DNA from: an uncultured Lachnospiraceae bacterium
GTDB lineage: Bacteria; Bacillota; Clostridia; Lachnospirales; Lachnospiraceae
DNA: 18,967 bases
Assembly (NCBI GenBank): GCA_910588965.1
Contig: CAJUSO010000058.1
Coordinates: forward strand, 1 to 18,967
Direction: 5' to 3'
The position numbers were made by a program, and so were the translations under genes. The notes beneath the pieces were generated by a model that ran no database searches, was not told where the DNA came from, and saw only the letters and a list, made by a program, of their open reading frames with translations. Of the stretch, positions 5,441-13,455 are shown one piece after another. How positions within the stretch are numbered: the stretch's first letter is position 1; each line of letters begins with the position of its first letter.

Positions 5441-7897
5441 CTACTTCCCTTTTTTTACTGTGAAGGCAATCTCTTTCTTGTGCATAGCCACTTCCACGGT
5501 ATCCCCTGCCTTCACCCTGCCTGCAAGCAGTTCCTCTGCCAAGCCGTCCTCAATCTTATTCTGGATCATCCTCCGCAAGGGGCGCGCGCCGTATTTGGGC
5601 TCATAGGCGGCATCCACAATAAACCCTTTCACATTCCCGGTAACCTGGAGGGTAATATCCATCTGCTTTCTGCAGCGCTCTGCCAGCGCCTTGACCATCA
5701 GGGTAACGATTTTTTTCATATCTTCTTTTGTCAGGGCATGGAATACAATCGTCTCGTCAATCCGGTTCAGGAATTCCGGCTTAAAAATCCTGCGAACCTC
5801 TTCCATCACGCTGCCCTTCATCCGCTCATAATTGTTCTTTGCATCATCCACAGAAGCAAAGCCCAGGGCTTTCGGCTCAATAATGGACTGTGCCCCTGCG
5901 TTGGAAGTCATAATGATAATGGTATTCTTAAAGTCAATCCGCCTGCCTTGGGCGTCTGTGATATGGCCGTCATCCAGCACCTGCAGCAGGATATTAAACA
6001 CATCCGGATGGGCTTTTTCAATCTCATCAAAGAGGATGACCGAATAGGGCGTCCTCCGCACTTTCTCGCTTAACTGCCCGCCTTCGTCATACCCCACATA
6101 ACCTGGGGGGGATCCAATCATCTTGGAAACGCTGTGCTTTTCCATATATTCTGACATATCGATACGGATGATAGAGTCTTCCGTGCCAAACATGGCTTCT
6201 GCCAGGGCTTTGGAAATCTCCGTCTTCCCCACGCCGGTAGGCCCTAGGAACAGGAAAGAACCGATGGGGCGTCCTGGGTCTTTCAAGCCCACCCTCCCGC
6301 GGCGCACGGCCTTTGACACAGAAACCACGGCCTCTTCCTGGCCAATCACCCGTTTGTGGAGCACCGATTCTAGCTTCCGCAGTTTCGCAGACTCCTCCTC
6401 TGCCAGTTTTTTCACCGGGATTTTTGTCCATTGGGCGACTACTTCGGCAACCTCATTTTCCGCAACTTCTGTTTTCTTGCGTTTTAAGGACTTTTTGGCC
6501 TTCTTCTGCTGCTTCTCATATTCTTCCTGCAGCTCTTCCTTTTCCTTGCGCAGCGAAGACGCCTCCTTCAAATCCATGCGCTGGATGGCCTCTTCCATCT
6601 CTTCTGCCAGCCGGTTCATCTCGATGCGGATATCCTGTAAGGATGTGGAAGTCTTCACGCCTTCCAGGCGCACCCTGGCTGCCGCCTCGTCCATTAAGTC
6701 AATCGCTTTATCCGGAAGGAAACGGTCCGTGACATAGCGGGCGGACAGGCGGGCGGCAGCCTCTATCCCTTCCTCCGTAATCACGACCTGATGGTGCTTC
6801 TCATAAAAACGGCGCAGCCCTTTTAAGATTTCGATGGTATCCTCCACGGTGGGCTCTTCTACCATGACGGGCTGGAAGCGGCGCTCTAAGGCTGCATCCT
6901 TCTCAATGTATTTCCGGTACTCTTCCACCGTGGTTGCGCCAATCATCTGGAACTCCCCGCGGGCAAGGTAAGGCTTCAGGATATTGGAGGCATCCATAGC
7001 CCCTTCCGCGCCCCCTGCGCCTATCATGGTATGGAGCTCATCCATAAACAGCAGCACGTTCCTGGCTTCGCTGACCTCCCGGATTACTTTTTTAATCCGC
7101 TCTTCAAATTCCCCGCGGTATTTCGAGCCTGCAATCATGCTGGAAAGATCCAGGGTGATGACACGCTTCCCAGCGATTGGCTCCGGCACCAGCCCCAGGG
7201 AAATCTGCTGGGCCAGCCCTTCCACAATAGCCGTCTTGCCCACGCCCGGCTCCCCAATCAGGCAGGGGTTATTCTTCCCCCTGCGGCTTAAAATCTGGAT
7301 GACGCGGCGGATTTCACCCTCCCGCCCAATCACCGGATCTAGCTTCCCTTCCAACGCAAGCTTCGTCAGATCCCGGGAATATTGGTCTAACACCGGGGTG
7401 GCCTCCCGGTTCCGCCTCCTGCCCCGGGAGGATTTTAATTCCTCTTTGGAAAAACTCCCCTCTTCCCCCATGGCCACCAGCAGATCTATATACAGCTTCT
7501 GGAGGTTGGCGCCCATTGTCTTTAACAGGCGCACAGACGCCGATTCATTCTCTTTGAGCAAGGCCAGCAGAAGGTGCTCTGTCCCTATCTCCGGGCTCCC
7601 AAAATGCTCCGCCTCTTTCTCTGCCGTATCCAGTACCTTCTGGATCCTGGGGGAATACCCATCCGCATCCGGCAGTTCAATCCCTTCCCCTGGCGAAATC
7701 AGTTCTTCAATCAGTTCCAGCAGCTTCTTCTCTTCCATATGGCTGTCCGCCAGTACTTGGGCGGCCACCCCAGTCCCTTCCTGCATCAGCCCCGCTAAAA
7801 TATGTTCTGTGCCTACATAATTATGCCGCAGCTTCTTGGATAATTTCGCTGCCAGCTCCAGGACCCTGCCTGCCTGTGGCGTATATTTTTTCTGCAT
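5441..7897 (-). CDS. clpC: ATP-dependent Clp protease ATP-binding subunit ClpC
   Basis: ClpC is a cytoplasmic AAA+ unfoldase that feeds damaged or regulatory proteins to ClpP. The 818-aa product has two Clp_N repeats (residues about 1-145), D1 with Walker A GEPGVGKT (215-222) and LLFMDE, a middle domain with a UVR-like helix (MDLKEASSLRKEKEEL), D2 with GPTGVGKT (552-559) and ILFDEIEKAHPDV, and the C-terminal small domain. The middle domain marks ClpC rather than ClpA or ClpB. I place the start at 7897, not at the upstream in-frame ATG (7936), because AGGAGG lies 5 nt before it and the upstream ATG would overlap gntR. It follows gntR by 19 bp. The McsA/McsB/CtsR partners usual upstream in bacilli are absent here. 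Confidence 0.97.
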   Translation of the reverse strand: MQKKYTPQAGRVLELAAKLSKKLRHNYVGTEHILAGLMQEGTGVAAQVLADSHMEEKKLLELIEELISPGEGIELPDADGYSPRIQKVLDTAEKEAEHFGSPEIGTEHLLLALLKENESASVRLLKTMGANLQKLYIDLLVAMGEEGSFSKEELKSSRGRRRNREATPVLDQYSRDLTKLALEGKLDPVIGREGEIRRVIQILSRRGKNNPCLIGEPGVGKTAIVEGLAQQISLGLVPEPIAGKRVITLDLSSMIAGSKYRGEFEERIKKVIREVSEARNVLLFMDELHTMIGAGGAEGAMDASNILKPYLARGEFQMIGATTVEEYRKYIEKDAALERRFQPVMVEEPTVEDTIEILKGLRRFYEKHHQVVITEEGIEAAARLSARYVTDRFLPDKAIDLMDEAAARVRLEGVKTSTSLQDIRIEMNRLAEEMEEAIQRMDLKEASSLRKEKEELQEEYEKQQKKAKKSLKRKKTEVAENEVAEVVAQWTKIPVKKLAEEESAKLRKLESVLHKRVIGQEEAVVSVSKAVRRGRVGLKDPGRPIGSFLFLGPTGVGKTEISKALAEAMFGTEDSIIRIDMSEYMEKHSVSKMIGSPPGYVGYDEGGQLSEKVRRTPYSVILFDEIEKAHPDVFNILLQVLDDGHITDAQGRRIDFKNTIIIMTSNAGAQSIIEPKALGFASVDDAKNNYERMKGSVMEEVRRIFKPEFLNRIDETIVFHALTKEDMKKIVTLMVKALAERCRKQMDITLQVTGNVKGFIVDAAYEPKYGARPLRRMIQNKIEDGLAEELLAGRVKAGDTVEVAMHKKEIAFTVKKGK

Positions 7898-7916
7898 GCT
7901 CTCCTCCTGCATATCA

Positions 7917-8294
7917 TTATAATCCATACTCTTCAAATACCTGGTCCACGACTTGATGCACTTCCTCCTTGGAAATGTCCTTACACACCGCTCTGGCCAA
8001 GGTTACCCGCAAGCCCTCCCGCAGTTCCCGGATAGCCTGGCTTTTGTCTGCATCCAGGAAAATAACTGCCCCATTCCTGCGGTCCAGGCGGATAAACCCC
8101 TCCTGGCGCAGCACATGGTATGCCTTATTTACTGTATGCATATTAATGCCAATGCTTTCCGCAAGCTGGCGCACGGAAGGGAGGGATTCCCCCTCCTGAT
8201 ATTTATTTGTAGCAATCCCCAGGACAATTTGGTTCCGCAGCTGTATATAAATTGCTTCTTCGCTGTCAAAATCAATCTCAATAACAATGCCCAT
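7917..8294 (-). CDS. Small GntR-family (YtrA/YhcF-type) transcriptional regulator
   Basis: This 125-aa DNA-binding protein has an N-terminal winged HTH (about residues 10-75). Its typical GntR signature reads SLPSVRQLAESIGINMHTV, followed by a hinge and LRQEGFIRLDRRNGAVIF. Only a short helical tail (about 45 residues) follows, too small for an FadR, HutC or MocR effector domain; this length fits the YtrA subfamily. The start is supported by GGAAGGG about 7 nt upstream, which overlaps the stop codon of the preceding gene. It sits between the membrane-protein gene and clpC with 14- and 19-bp gaps, so it is very likely co-transcribed and may regulate the operon. YtrA regulators usually control neighbouring ABC transporters, so the link to clpC is unusual; its target is inference. 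Confidence 0.92.
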   Translation of the reverse strand: MGIVIEIDFDSEEAIYIQLRNQIVLGIATNKYQEGESLPSVRQLAESIGINMHTVNKAYHVLRQEGFIRLDRRNGAVIFLDADKSQAIRELREGLRVTLARAVCKDISKEEVHQVVDQVFEEYGL

Positions 8295-8308
8295 CCATCG
8301 TCCCTTCC

Positions 8309-10021
8309 TTACAAATCTTCCAAATCAATTACCTCAAAGCCATCATCCCTGTCATCCAGCTTAAGTTCTGCCGTCTCGCTCAATACCCTCTTGGGCTTTG
8401 GCGCATCCCAATCATCCTTCTCTGGAAGTGGGGCATGCTGGTCCCAGTCATCCTTCTCAGCGCCCAGGCCTTTCTGGTCCCAATCATCCTTCTCCTGCGC
8501 ACGTTTCTTAATCCTGGGGTTCAGTTCTGCAAAGATAGGGTCTTCCTCCTGCCATCTATCTTCCCTGTCCCGGGAATGTCCCATTCCCATGCGGGATCCC
8601 TTGCCTTTCCCAATCCGTTCGGAACCATAGCGGACGGAATCATCCGCCCACTCTTTCTTCCCCTGCCTTTTCTTCCTGGCAGAAGAGGGGCTTGGCTCTT
8701 CCCCGTCCTCATCTATCCACGCCTCTTCCGTTTCCCTGCGGGAACGCCTCGCTCTCCTCGGGCTTGGCTCTGCATAATCAATCCCTTCCCCCTCTTCCTC
8801 CCATTCCCCATCTTCCCTGTGCCTTCTGCGCAGCAGCAAATTAAGGATGATAATGGCTAGCACCGCTACCAAAAACAGCAGTACGGAAATGGTCTTCCTA
8901 GACGTTTCCTTTTTGTGGTTATACTGTTCCTCTAAATCCTTGTATGCATTCCTAAGCCCTTGCATCTGGGCGCTCGCTTCTTCTGAATCCCCTTCTGTGC
9001 CGCTGGCTGGGGAGCTGCCAACAGCCTCTTCCCCCTGGACATAACGCTGGAAGGTCCCTTCCACTGTGTCATACTGATACCAGCCGATATTCCCATGGCT
9101 GCTGGCTGCATACACCAGGGAAAACTCTTCCCCGCCGCCTTGGGTAAATATAGGCACATCCTCAAATCCCCCTAACGTTCCAGAGGTCCTGGTATAAGCT
9201 TCCGATAAAACCGCATCTGCCGGAGGATCCAGCAAGATGAAATACCCTTCCCCTACCTCTGCCTTACGGAAGGGAGAAAAGCTCCCGCTGGCCTCTTCAT
9301 AGACAGCTAAGGTGTTCTTCACATCCTGGCTTGGGGTCGTAAGATATACCAGCACCAGGGAAGGCAGCTTGTCAAACTGGAGCCCTTGCACCTGCTGCCC
9401 CATACAATTCACCTCTCTGGCAGAAAAGCCTTGCGGGATACGGTCTTCTGGCACTGTGTCCGCCAGATGGAAGGAATGCCCGTTTAGCGTAATCCCATCT
9501 GCGCCTTCCTGTGCGCCCTGCCCTGCATCTTGCCCCTGGCTTCCCGCCCCGCCTTCCTGGCCGCTGGCGTCCCCGTCCTGGGCAGCCGCATCTTCTCCCC
9601 CAGCCTGCCCTTCTCCCCCGGCGCCCCTTGTCACTACAATCTTATAGGTAACGGGAGCGCCGTTTTCTGCCTCAACAGAAATGCTTATGGTATTCTCCCC
9701 TTCTTCCAAACCCTCATTGCCCGTTATGGACACAATTTTAGCCGCCGCATTGGACGTCTTGGCGTCCACATCCACGCTGGTGACATCCGCGCCTACGGAA
9801 GCTGTGTAATTTATGACAGAATACTGGAAATCCGGGGACAGAGTACCTGGGGATATTGATAATGTTGATAAGCTATTATCCCCTGATTTGGCCTGATTAT
9901 GCGTTTCCTCCCCTTGAGCGCCATCGGCTGGCTCTGTCGCCCTGGCCGGCAGGGGAAGCAAGACCCCCAGGGACAGGAACAGGGATATCGCAATTCCTAT
10001 CGTTTTTCTTGATTTTTTCAT
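8309..10021 (-). CDS. Secreted single-pass membrane protein with cadherin-like beta-sandwich domain
   Basis: The 570-aa product has a signal peptide (residues 1-28, MKKSRK then a hydrophobic core, ending about ARA). A cadherin-like beta-sandwich repeat follows (about 50-132: LSTLSISPGTLSPDF through YKIVVTRG), then a Gly/Ala/Asp/Gln linker (133-175). An unrecognised extracytoplasmic domain (176-330) precedes a short helical stretch, one TM helix (about 378-398) and a highly charged cytoplasmic tail (399-570). The tail holds three KDDWD repeats and ends in an acidic EVIDLEDL. I chose the ATG at 10021 because the signal peptide begins there and AAAGGA lies upstream; an in-frame ATG at 10069 gives an implausible extension. 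It is the first gene of the gntR-clpC operon. Its function is unknown; an envelope sensor or scaffold is only a guess. Confidence 0.85.
   Translation of the reverse strand: MKKSRKTIGIAISLFLSLGVLLPLPARATEPADGAQGEETHNQAKSGDNSLSTLSISPGTLSPDFQYSVINYTASVGADVTSVDVDAKTSNAAAKIVSITGNEGLEEGENTISISVEAENGAPVTYKIVVTRGAGGEGQAGGEDAAAQDGDASGQEGGAGSQGQDAGQGAQEGADGITLNGHSFHLADTVPEDRIPQGFSAREVNCMGQQVQGLQFDKLPSLVLVYLTTPSQDVKNTLAVYEEASGSFSPFRKAEVGEGYFILLDPPADAVLSEAYTRTSGTLGGFEDVPIFTQGGGEEFSLVYAASSHGNIGWYQYDTVEGTFQRYVQGEEAVGSSPASGTEGDSEEASAQMQGLRNAYKDLEEQYNHKKETSRKTISVLLFLVAVLAIIILNLLLRRRHREDGEWEEEGEGIDYAEPSPRRARRSRRETEEAWIDEDGEEPSPSSARKKRQGKKEWADDSVRYGSERIGKGKGSRMGMGHSRDREDRWQEEDPIFAELNPRIKKRAQEKDDWDQKGLGAEKDDWDQHAPLPEKDDWDAPKPKRVLSETAELKLDDRDDGFEVIDLEDL
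8405..8494 (-). repeat. Three EKDDWD motifs at 12-residue spacing in the membrane protein tail
   Basis: The cytoplasmic tail of the beta-sandwich membrane protein contains EKDDWD at residues 510, 522 and 534. They are exactly 12 residues (36 bp) apart, separated by Gly/Leu/Pro-containing spacers. The regular period suggests a short linear interaction motif multiplied by duplication. Confidence 0.8.
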
Positions 10022-10116
10022 ATGTGCATCCTTTCCCATCTGAACAATCACCATTGTAATTTGATGCAAAATACTGCATTCTCGGATGAAACCTTACCTC
10101 TTTGCTGAATATTACT

Positions 10117-10145
10117 ATTATAATTTTCTGCTTCCCTGGTGTCAA
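10117..10145 (-). promoter_or_regulatory. Consensus sigma-A promoter of the membrane protein-gntR-clpC operon
   Basis: On the minus strand, TTGACA (10140-10145), exactly 17 bp, and TATAAT (10117-10122) match consensus perfectly. The predicted start near 10110 gives a leader of about 90 nt before ATG 10021. I see no CtsR box (tandem GGTCAAA heptads) and no CIRCE element (TTAGCACTC/GAGTGCTAA) nearby. Regulation of clpC from here would therefore differ from the bacillary scheme. Confidence 0.85.
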
Positions 10146-10418
10146 GCCCTACCTTATTTGAGTTTCCGCAGCCCTGCCCGCAGGATTCCCAAAGGACTGC
10201 CCTGGTTCCCTGTACCGCCCCGGGCACAGGGGCATAAGGCCTGGCCCTTCGGGCTGCCGCGCCAAAGCTCCCCAAAAACCGGCAGATTGGCACTTCAAAA
10301 CATCAGATCCATTTGTAATATTGTACTGGAAACTTAAGAAAATGGGAACCCTGCCTTTTACAAACTTCCTATTGAGAAATGTAAATCAGATTTAATGGTT
10401 GAAGCGGATGATAAGGAA
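10146..10418. other. Intergenic stretch with no recognisable gene
   Basis: This lies between the consensus promoter and the possible terminator of the small membrane protein gene. It contains short GC-rich hairpins (for example GGCCC-TTC-GGGCT near 10243-10255) but no coding frame with a supported start and nothing I recognise. Confidence 0.4.
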
Positions 10419-10466
10419 ATCCCCATGGAAATGAAGCCCACACAAGGGCAGAAACCCATGGGGGAT
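10419..10466 (-). terminator. Possible terminator after the small membrane protein gene
   Basis: On the minus strand, ATCCCCCATGG (10456-10466) pairs with CCATGGGGAT (10419-10428) with one bulge. An inner GCCC/GGGC stem (10446-10449 / 10436-10439) lies between them. The sequence after it is only moderately T-rich (TTCCTTAT). It lies 16 bp beyond the orf71 stop and before the next promoter, where a terminator is expected. Confidence 0.45.
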
Positions 10467-10481
10467 CCTGCCCTCCTAAAA

Positions 10482-10697
10482 TCAATGCATTAAGAACAAA
10501 TAGCCAATCAGCACAATCCCGCCTAATACCAGCAATGCCGCTGGGATGAAAACTAGAAATGCAGAAATCACCATTGCAAGGAAATCATTTTTTTCTAAAC
10601 GGAAATCATCTTCTTGAAAATCCCCATCCTGTTGGGATGCCACGCTATCTTCATGGAGTTTTTCCAGTGCGCGGTTTACTTTTTTCTGTAATAGCAT
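10482..10697 (-). CDS. Small single-TM membrane protein (71 aa), unknown function
   Basis: The product has a charged N-terminal half (MLLQKKVNRALEKLHEDSV, then an acidic stretch) and a C-terminal hydrophobic segment (residues about 42-69: AMVISAFLVFIPAALLVLGG and onward). I chose the ATG at 10697 because AGGAGG sits 5 nt upstream. The in-frame frame extends to 10856, but that part runs through the terminator of the ABC operon and its promoter. It has its own promoter (10749-10777) and lies between two operons. I do not recognise the family. Confidence 0.7.
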   Translation of the reverse strand: MLLQKKVNRALEKLHEDSVASQQDGDFQEDDFRLEKNDFLAMVISAFLVFIPAALLVLGGIVLIGYLFLMH

Positions 10698-10748
10698 TTT
10701 TACCTCCTGGTACTCATTTCCCAAAATCCTTGAAGTATCCCTACCCGC

Positions 10749-10777
10749 ATTATACCATGCATCGCTGCCCGGCACAA
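10749..10777 (-). promoter_or_regulatory. Extended -10 promoter for the 71-aa gene
   Basis: On the minus strand, TTGTGC (10772-10777), a 17-bp spacer ending TGG, and TATAAT (10749-10754) form an extended -10 promoter (TGG TATAAT) with a weak -35. The start is predicted near 10742, giving a leader of about 45 nt. The same layout (TTGCGC-17-TGG TATAAT) appears upstream of the ABC importer operon. Confidence 0.65.
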
Positions 10778-10805
10778 CAATCATTTTATTTTTTGGCGTC
10801 GGGAT

Positions 10806-10847
10806 AAAAATGCCCTTAGCTATGGTTTCAGCCACAGCTAAGGGCAT
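10806..10847 (-). terminator. Intrinsic terminator of the peptide importer operon
   Basis: A 16-bp stem is formed by ATGCCCTTAGCTGTGG (minus strand 10832-10847) and its partner at 10810-10825, with one G-U pair and a 6-nt loop. On the minus strand the stem is followed by TTTTT. It lies 59 bp past the stop of the last ABC gene, the expected place. Confidence 0.88.
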
Positions 10848-10906
10848 CTGCTCCAAACTTATAAAAGAAAAGATATGCGGGACCCGGCTTCTAGGGGAAC
10901 CTCCTC

Positions 10907-12457
10907 CTACCCTGGCACATTCAGCTTATGGTGGCAGGCCACAAAATGCCCTGGCGTCACCTCTTCAAAGGGAGGCTCCACCTCCTTGCACACCTCTGTG
11001 CAATGCCTGCAGCGGGTATTGAACTTACATCCTCTCGGCGGCTTAATCGGGCTTGGGATATCCCCTTCTAACACGATTGCCTCTTTCTTATGGTCAATGT
11101 CTGTCGTAGGGATGGCAGACAGCAAAGCTTCCGTATAGGGATGGTACGGCCGTTCGAACAGTTCCGCCGTCTCGCACAATTCCACCATGTTCCCTAAGTA
11201 CATGACCCCAATCCTGTCACTGATATACTTAATGACGCTCAGGTCATGGGAAATGAACAGGTAGGTCAGATGGTTCTGCTCCTTTAAGTCCAACAGCAGG
11301 TTAATAATCTGCGACTGGATAGATACATCCAAGGCAGATACTGCCTCGTCGCAGACCACAAACTTCGGGTTCACTGCCAAAGACCTTGCAATCCCGATAC
11401 GCTGCCTCTGCCCACCGGAAAACTGATGGGGATACCTGTGGATAAAATAGCTTGCAAGGCCGCATTTCTCCATAACCTCCATAATGTAATCCTGCATCTT
11501 CCCATCCCCTTTTTTAAACAGATGGTGCGCCTGCAGGCCTTCCCCGATAATCTGCCCCACTGTCATCCTAGGGTTCAGGGAGGAATAGGGATCCTGGAAA
11601 ATCAGCTGCAAGTCCCGGCGCAGGAAACGCATTTCCGCATCCGTTAAGTTAGCCAGATTAATCCCGTCGTCCAGATACTGCTCGTATACCTCAAAATCCT
11701 TCTTGCCTTTGTTCTGTTTTCTGAAGGCCTGGATTTTAGCTGCTTCTTCCTTCACGCGCCGCTCTTCCTGCTCCACCTGGGATTTCAGCTGGGCCAATTT
11801 ATCTTCCATGGATTTTACGGCGCCGTTGATTTCATTGCTGCCCTTGCCCTTCCCTTTCAGGGCAGACCTCTTATTGGAAATCTCCGCCTTAAGCTGGGTC
11901 ATCTGATCCCTTAGCTTCTTGCGGTTTAAGGTGGCACGGTATTCACTGACATACACCTGGGAAATCTCCTTTAGGTTGTCCGCCACATATAGGCCGCCAA
12001 TCAGGGATGTGATATCCAACAGCTCATTCTGGGCAAAGGCCTCCGCCTCATTCAATTTCTGGAGTTCGATATTCTTGGCCGTGCCTTCCGGCATCTTTTC
12101 CCATTCTGCACGGAGGCTTGCCGCCTTTTTGCGGGCCTCCTCACATTTCTGCTTCTTTTCCGGAAGGTTCTCAAAAATATCCGCCACGTATTTGGGGGCT
12201 ATCTCGTCCACCTCACGGCCATAATAGATGGAACGGCCAGCGGTCTGGCGGTACAGCTGCAGGAGCGTCCGGCCAAAAGTGGACTTGCCGCAGCCGCTCT
12301 CCCCTACCAGGCCAAACGTTTCGCCTTCATAGATATCCAGGGAAATGCCGTCATTAGCCTTCACATAAAGCTGCTCCTTGCCAATCTGCTTTTTTCCAAT
12401 CGGGAAATACTGTTTTAAATTTGAAATGTGCAATAAAACTTTCTTATTTTCACTCAT
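10907..12457 (-). CDS. oppF: Peptide ABC transporter ATP-binding protein (OppF/DppF-like) with large helical insertion
   Basis: This is one of the two cytoplasmic ATPases driving the peptide importer. The 516-aa product is far longer than the usual 310-340. The core is normal: Walker A GESGCGKST (52-60), Q-loop LIFQDPYSSLNPR, signature FSGGQ (346-350), Walker B FVVCDE, H-loop H404, and the family's C-terminal Cys segment (GCKFNTRCRHCTEVC). Between strand GRSIYYG (74-80) and LTDAEMRFLRRDLQ (271-284) lies an insertion of about 195 residues. It is rich in Lys, Glu and Ala, with heptad-like stretches (about 100-145 and 175-250) that look like coiled coil. The reading frame is intact, so it is not a sequencing artefact. 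I chose the ATG at 12457 (GGGGA upstream) over an upstream GTG. It starts 2 nt after oppD stops. Partner specificity (peptide versus nickel) is not visible. Confidence 0.93.
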   Translation of the reverse strand: MSENKKVLLHISNLKQYFPIGKKQIGKEQLYVKANDGISLDIYEGETFGLVGESGCGKSTFGRTLLQLYRQTAGRSIYYGREVDEIAPKYVADIFENLPEKKQKCEEARKKAASLRAEWEKMPEGTAKNIELQKLNEAEAFAQNELLDITSLIGGLYVADNLKEISQVYVSEYRATLNRKKLRDQMTQLKAEISNKRSALKGKGKGSNEINGAVKSMEDKLAQLKSQVEQEERRVKEEAAKIQAFRKQNKGKKDFEVYEQYLDDGINLANLTDAEMRFLRRDLQLIFQDPYSSLNPRMTVGQIIGEGLQAHHLFKKGDGKMQDYIMEVMEKCGLASYFIHRYPHQFSGGQRQRIGIARSLAVNPKFVVCDEAVSALDVSIQSQIINLLLDLKEQNHLTYLFISHDLSVIKYISDRIGVMYLGNMVELCETAELFERPYHPYTEALLSAIPTTDIDHKKEAIVLEGDIPSPIKPPRGCKFNTRCRHCTEVCKEVEPPFEEVTPGHFVACHHKLNVPG

Positions 12458-12459
12458 AT

Positions 12460-13440
12460 TTATCGTTCCCCTTTCTTTGGATAAAAGCACCGCACCTTAT
12501 GGCCTGGCTCTACTTCCTCCAAGGCAGGCTCTTCCTCCCTGCACTTATCCGTGGCGTATTTGCACCTGGGCGCAAACTTACAGCCCTTGGGCAGGTCTAA
12601 AGGATGGGGCACCGCACCTGGGATAGCCTCTAAGCGGATGCCCGCAGGGGTATCCAGCCGGGGAATCGAGAAAAGCAGCCCCTCCGTGTATGGATGGAGG
12701 AAACGGTTCTCACCGAAAATCTGCCGCACCGGCGCCATCTCCACCACCTGCCCGCAGTACATGACAGCTACGTCATCTGCCATCTCGTTGATTACCCCTA
12801 AGTCATGGGTGATAAAGAGGATGGACGTCCCCTTTTCTTTCTTCAGTTCATTCATCAGCCTTAAAATCTGTGCCTGGATGGTCACATCCAGGGCCGTGGT
12901 GGGCTCGTCCGCAATCAGGAGCTTGGGCTGGCAAGCCAGGGCCATGGCAATCATGACACGCTGGCGCATCCCGCCGGAAAGCTGGTGGGGATACTGCTTG
13001 GCCACCGCTTCCGGATTGGGGATACGCACGTCTTTCAGCATTTCTACCACCTTCTTGGCAGCTTCCTTTTTGCCCATATTCTGATGGATGATAAAAGGCT
13101 CGCTGACCTGGCGCTCAATGGTAAAGATTGGGTTTAAGCTAGTCATGGGTTCCTGGAAGATAACGGAAATATCATTCCCGCGGATTTTGCACATATCCTT
13201 GATAGATACGTCCGCCAAGTTCCTGCCGTCAAAAATGATTTCCCCGCTGTCAATATAGCCGTTCCCATCCAACAGTTTTAAAATGCTCATGGCAGACACG
13301 GATTTCCCGCTTCCGCTTTCTCCAACCACGCCAAGGGTCTTCCCTGGCTCCACAGAGTAGGAAACACCGTTCACCGCCTTTACCGTACCTCTTTTCGTCT
13401 TAAAAAAGGTATGAAGGTCATTAATCTCTAATAAAGCCAT
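12460..13440 (-). CDS. oppD: Peptide ABC transporter ATP-binding protein (OppD/DppD-like)
   Basis: This is the second cytoplasmic ATPase of the importer. At 326 aa it is normal for OppD/DppD. It shows Walker A GESGSGKSV (40-48), Q-loop VIFQEPMTSLNP (Q96), signature LSGGM (154-158), Walker B LLIADE (174-179), H-loop H212, and the C-terminal oligopeptide-transporter segment with GCKFAPRCKYATDKC. That Cys segment is associated with an iron-sulfur cluster in characterised Dpp ATPases. Unlike OppF next door it has no insertion. It follows permease C by 15 bp and is followed by oppF after 2 bp, indicating translational coupling. Confidence 0.96.
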   Translation of the reverse strand: MALLEINDLHTFFKTKRGTVKAVNGVSYSVEPGKTLGVVGESGSGKSVSAMSILKLLDGNGYIDSGEIIFDGRNLADVSIKDMCKIRGNDISVIFQEPMTSLNPIFTIERQVSEPFIIHQNMGKKEAAKKVVEMLKDVRIPNPEAVAKQYPHQLSGGMRQRVMIAMALACQPKLLIADEPTTALDVTIQAQILRLMNELKKEKGTSILFITHDLGVINEMADDVAVMYCGQVVEMAPVRQIFGENRFLHPYTEGLLFSIPRLDTPAGIRLEAIPGAVPHPLDLPKGCKFAPRCKYATDKCREEEPALEEVEPGHKVRCFYPKKGER

Positions 13441-13455
13441 CGTGTTTTCCTCCTT

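Noticed and set aside
6984..7820. Plus-strand open frame of 278 codons across clpC
   Set aside because: It is antisense to the clpC Clp_N/D1 coding region, Ser/Pro-rich, without a start signal.
7898..7936. Upstream ATG for clpC
   Set aside because: It would overlap gntR and lacks the AGGAGG that precedes the ATG at 7897; the Clp_N domain begins at the downstream start.
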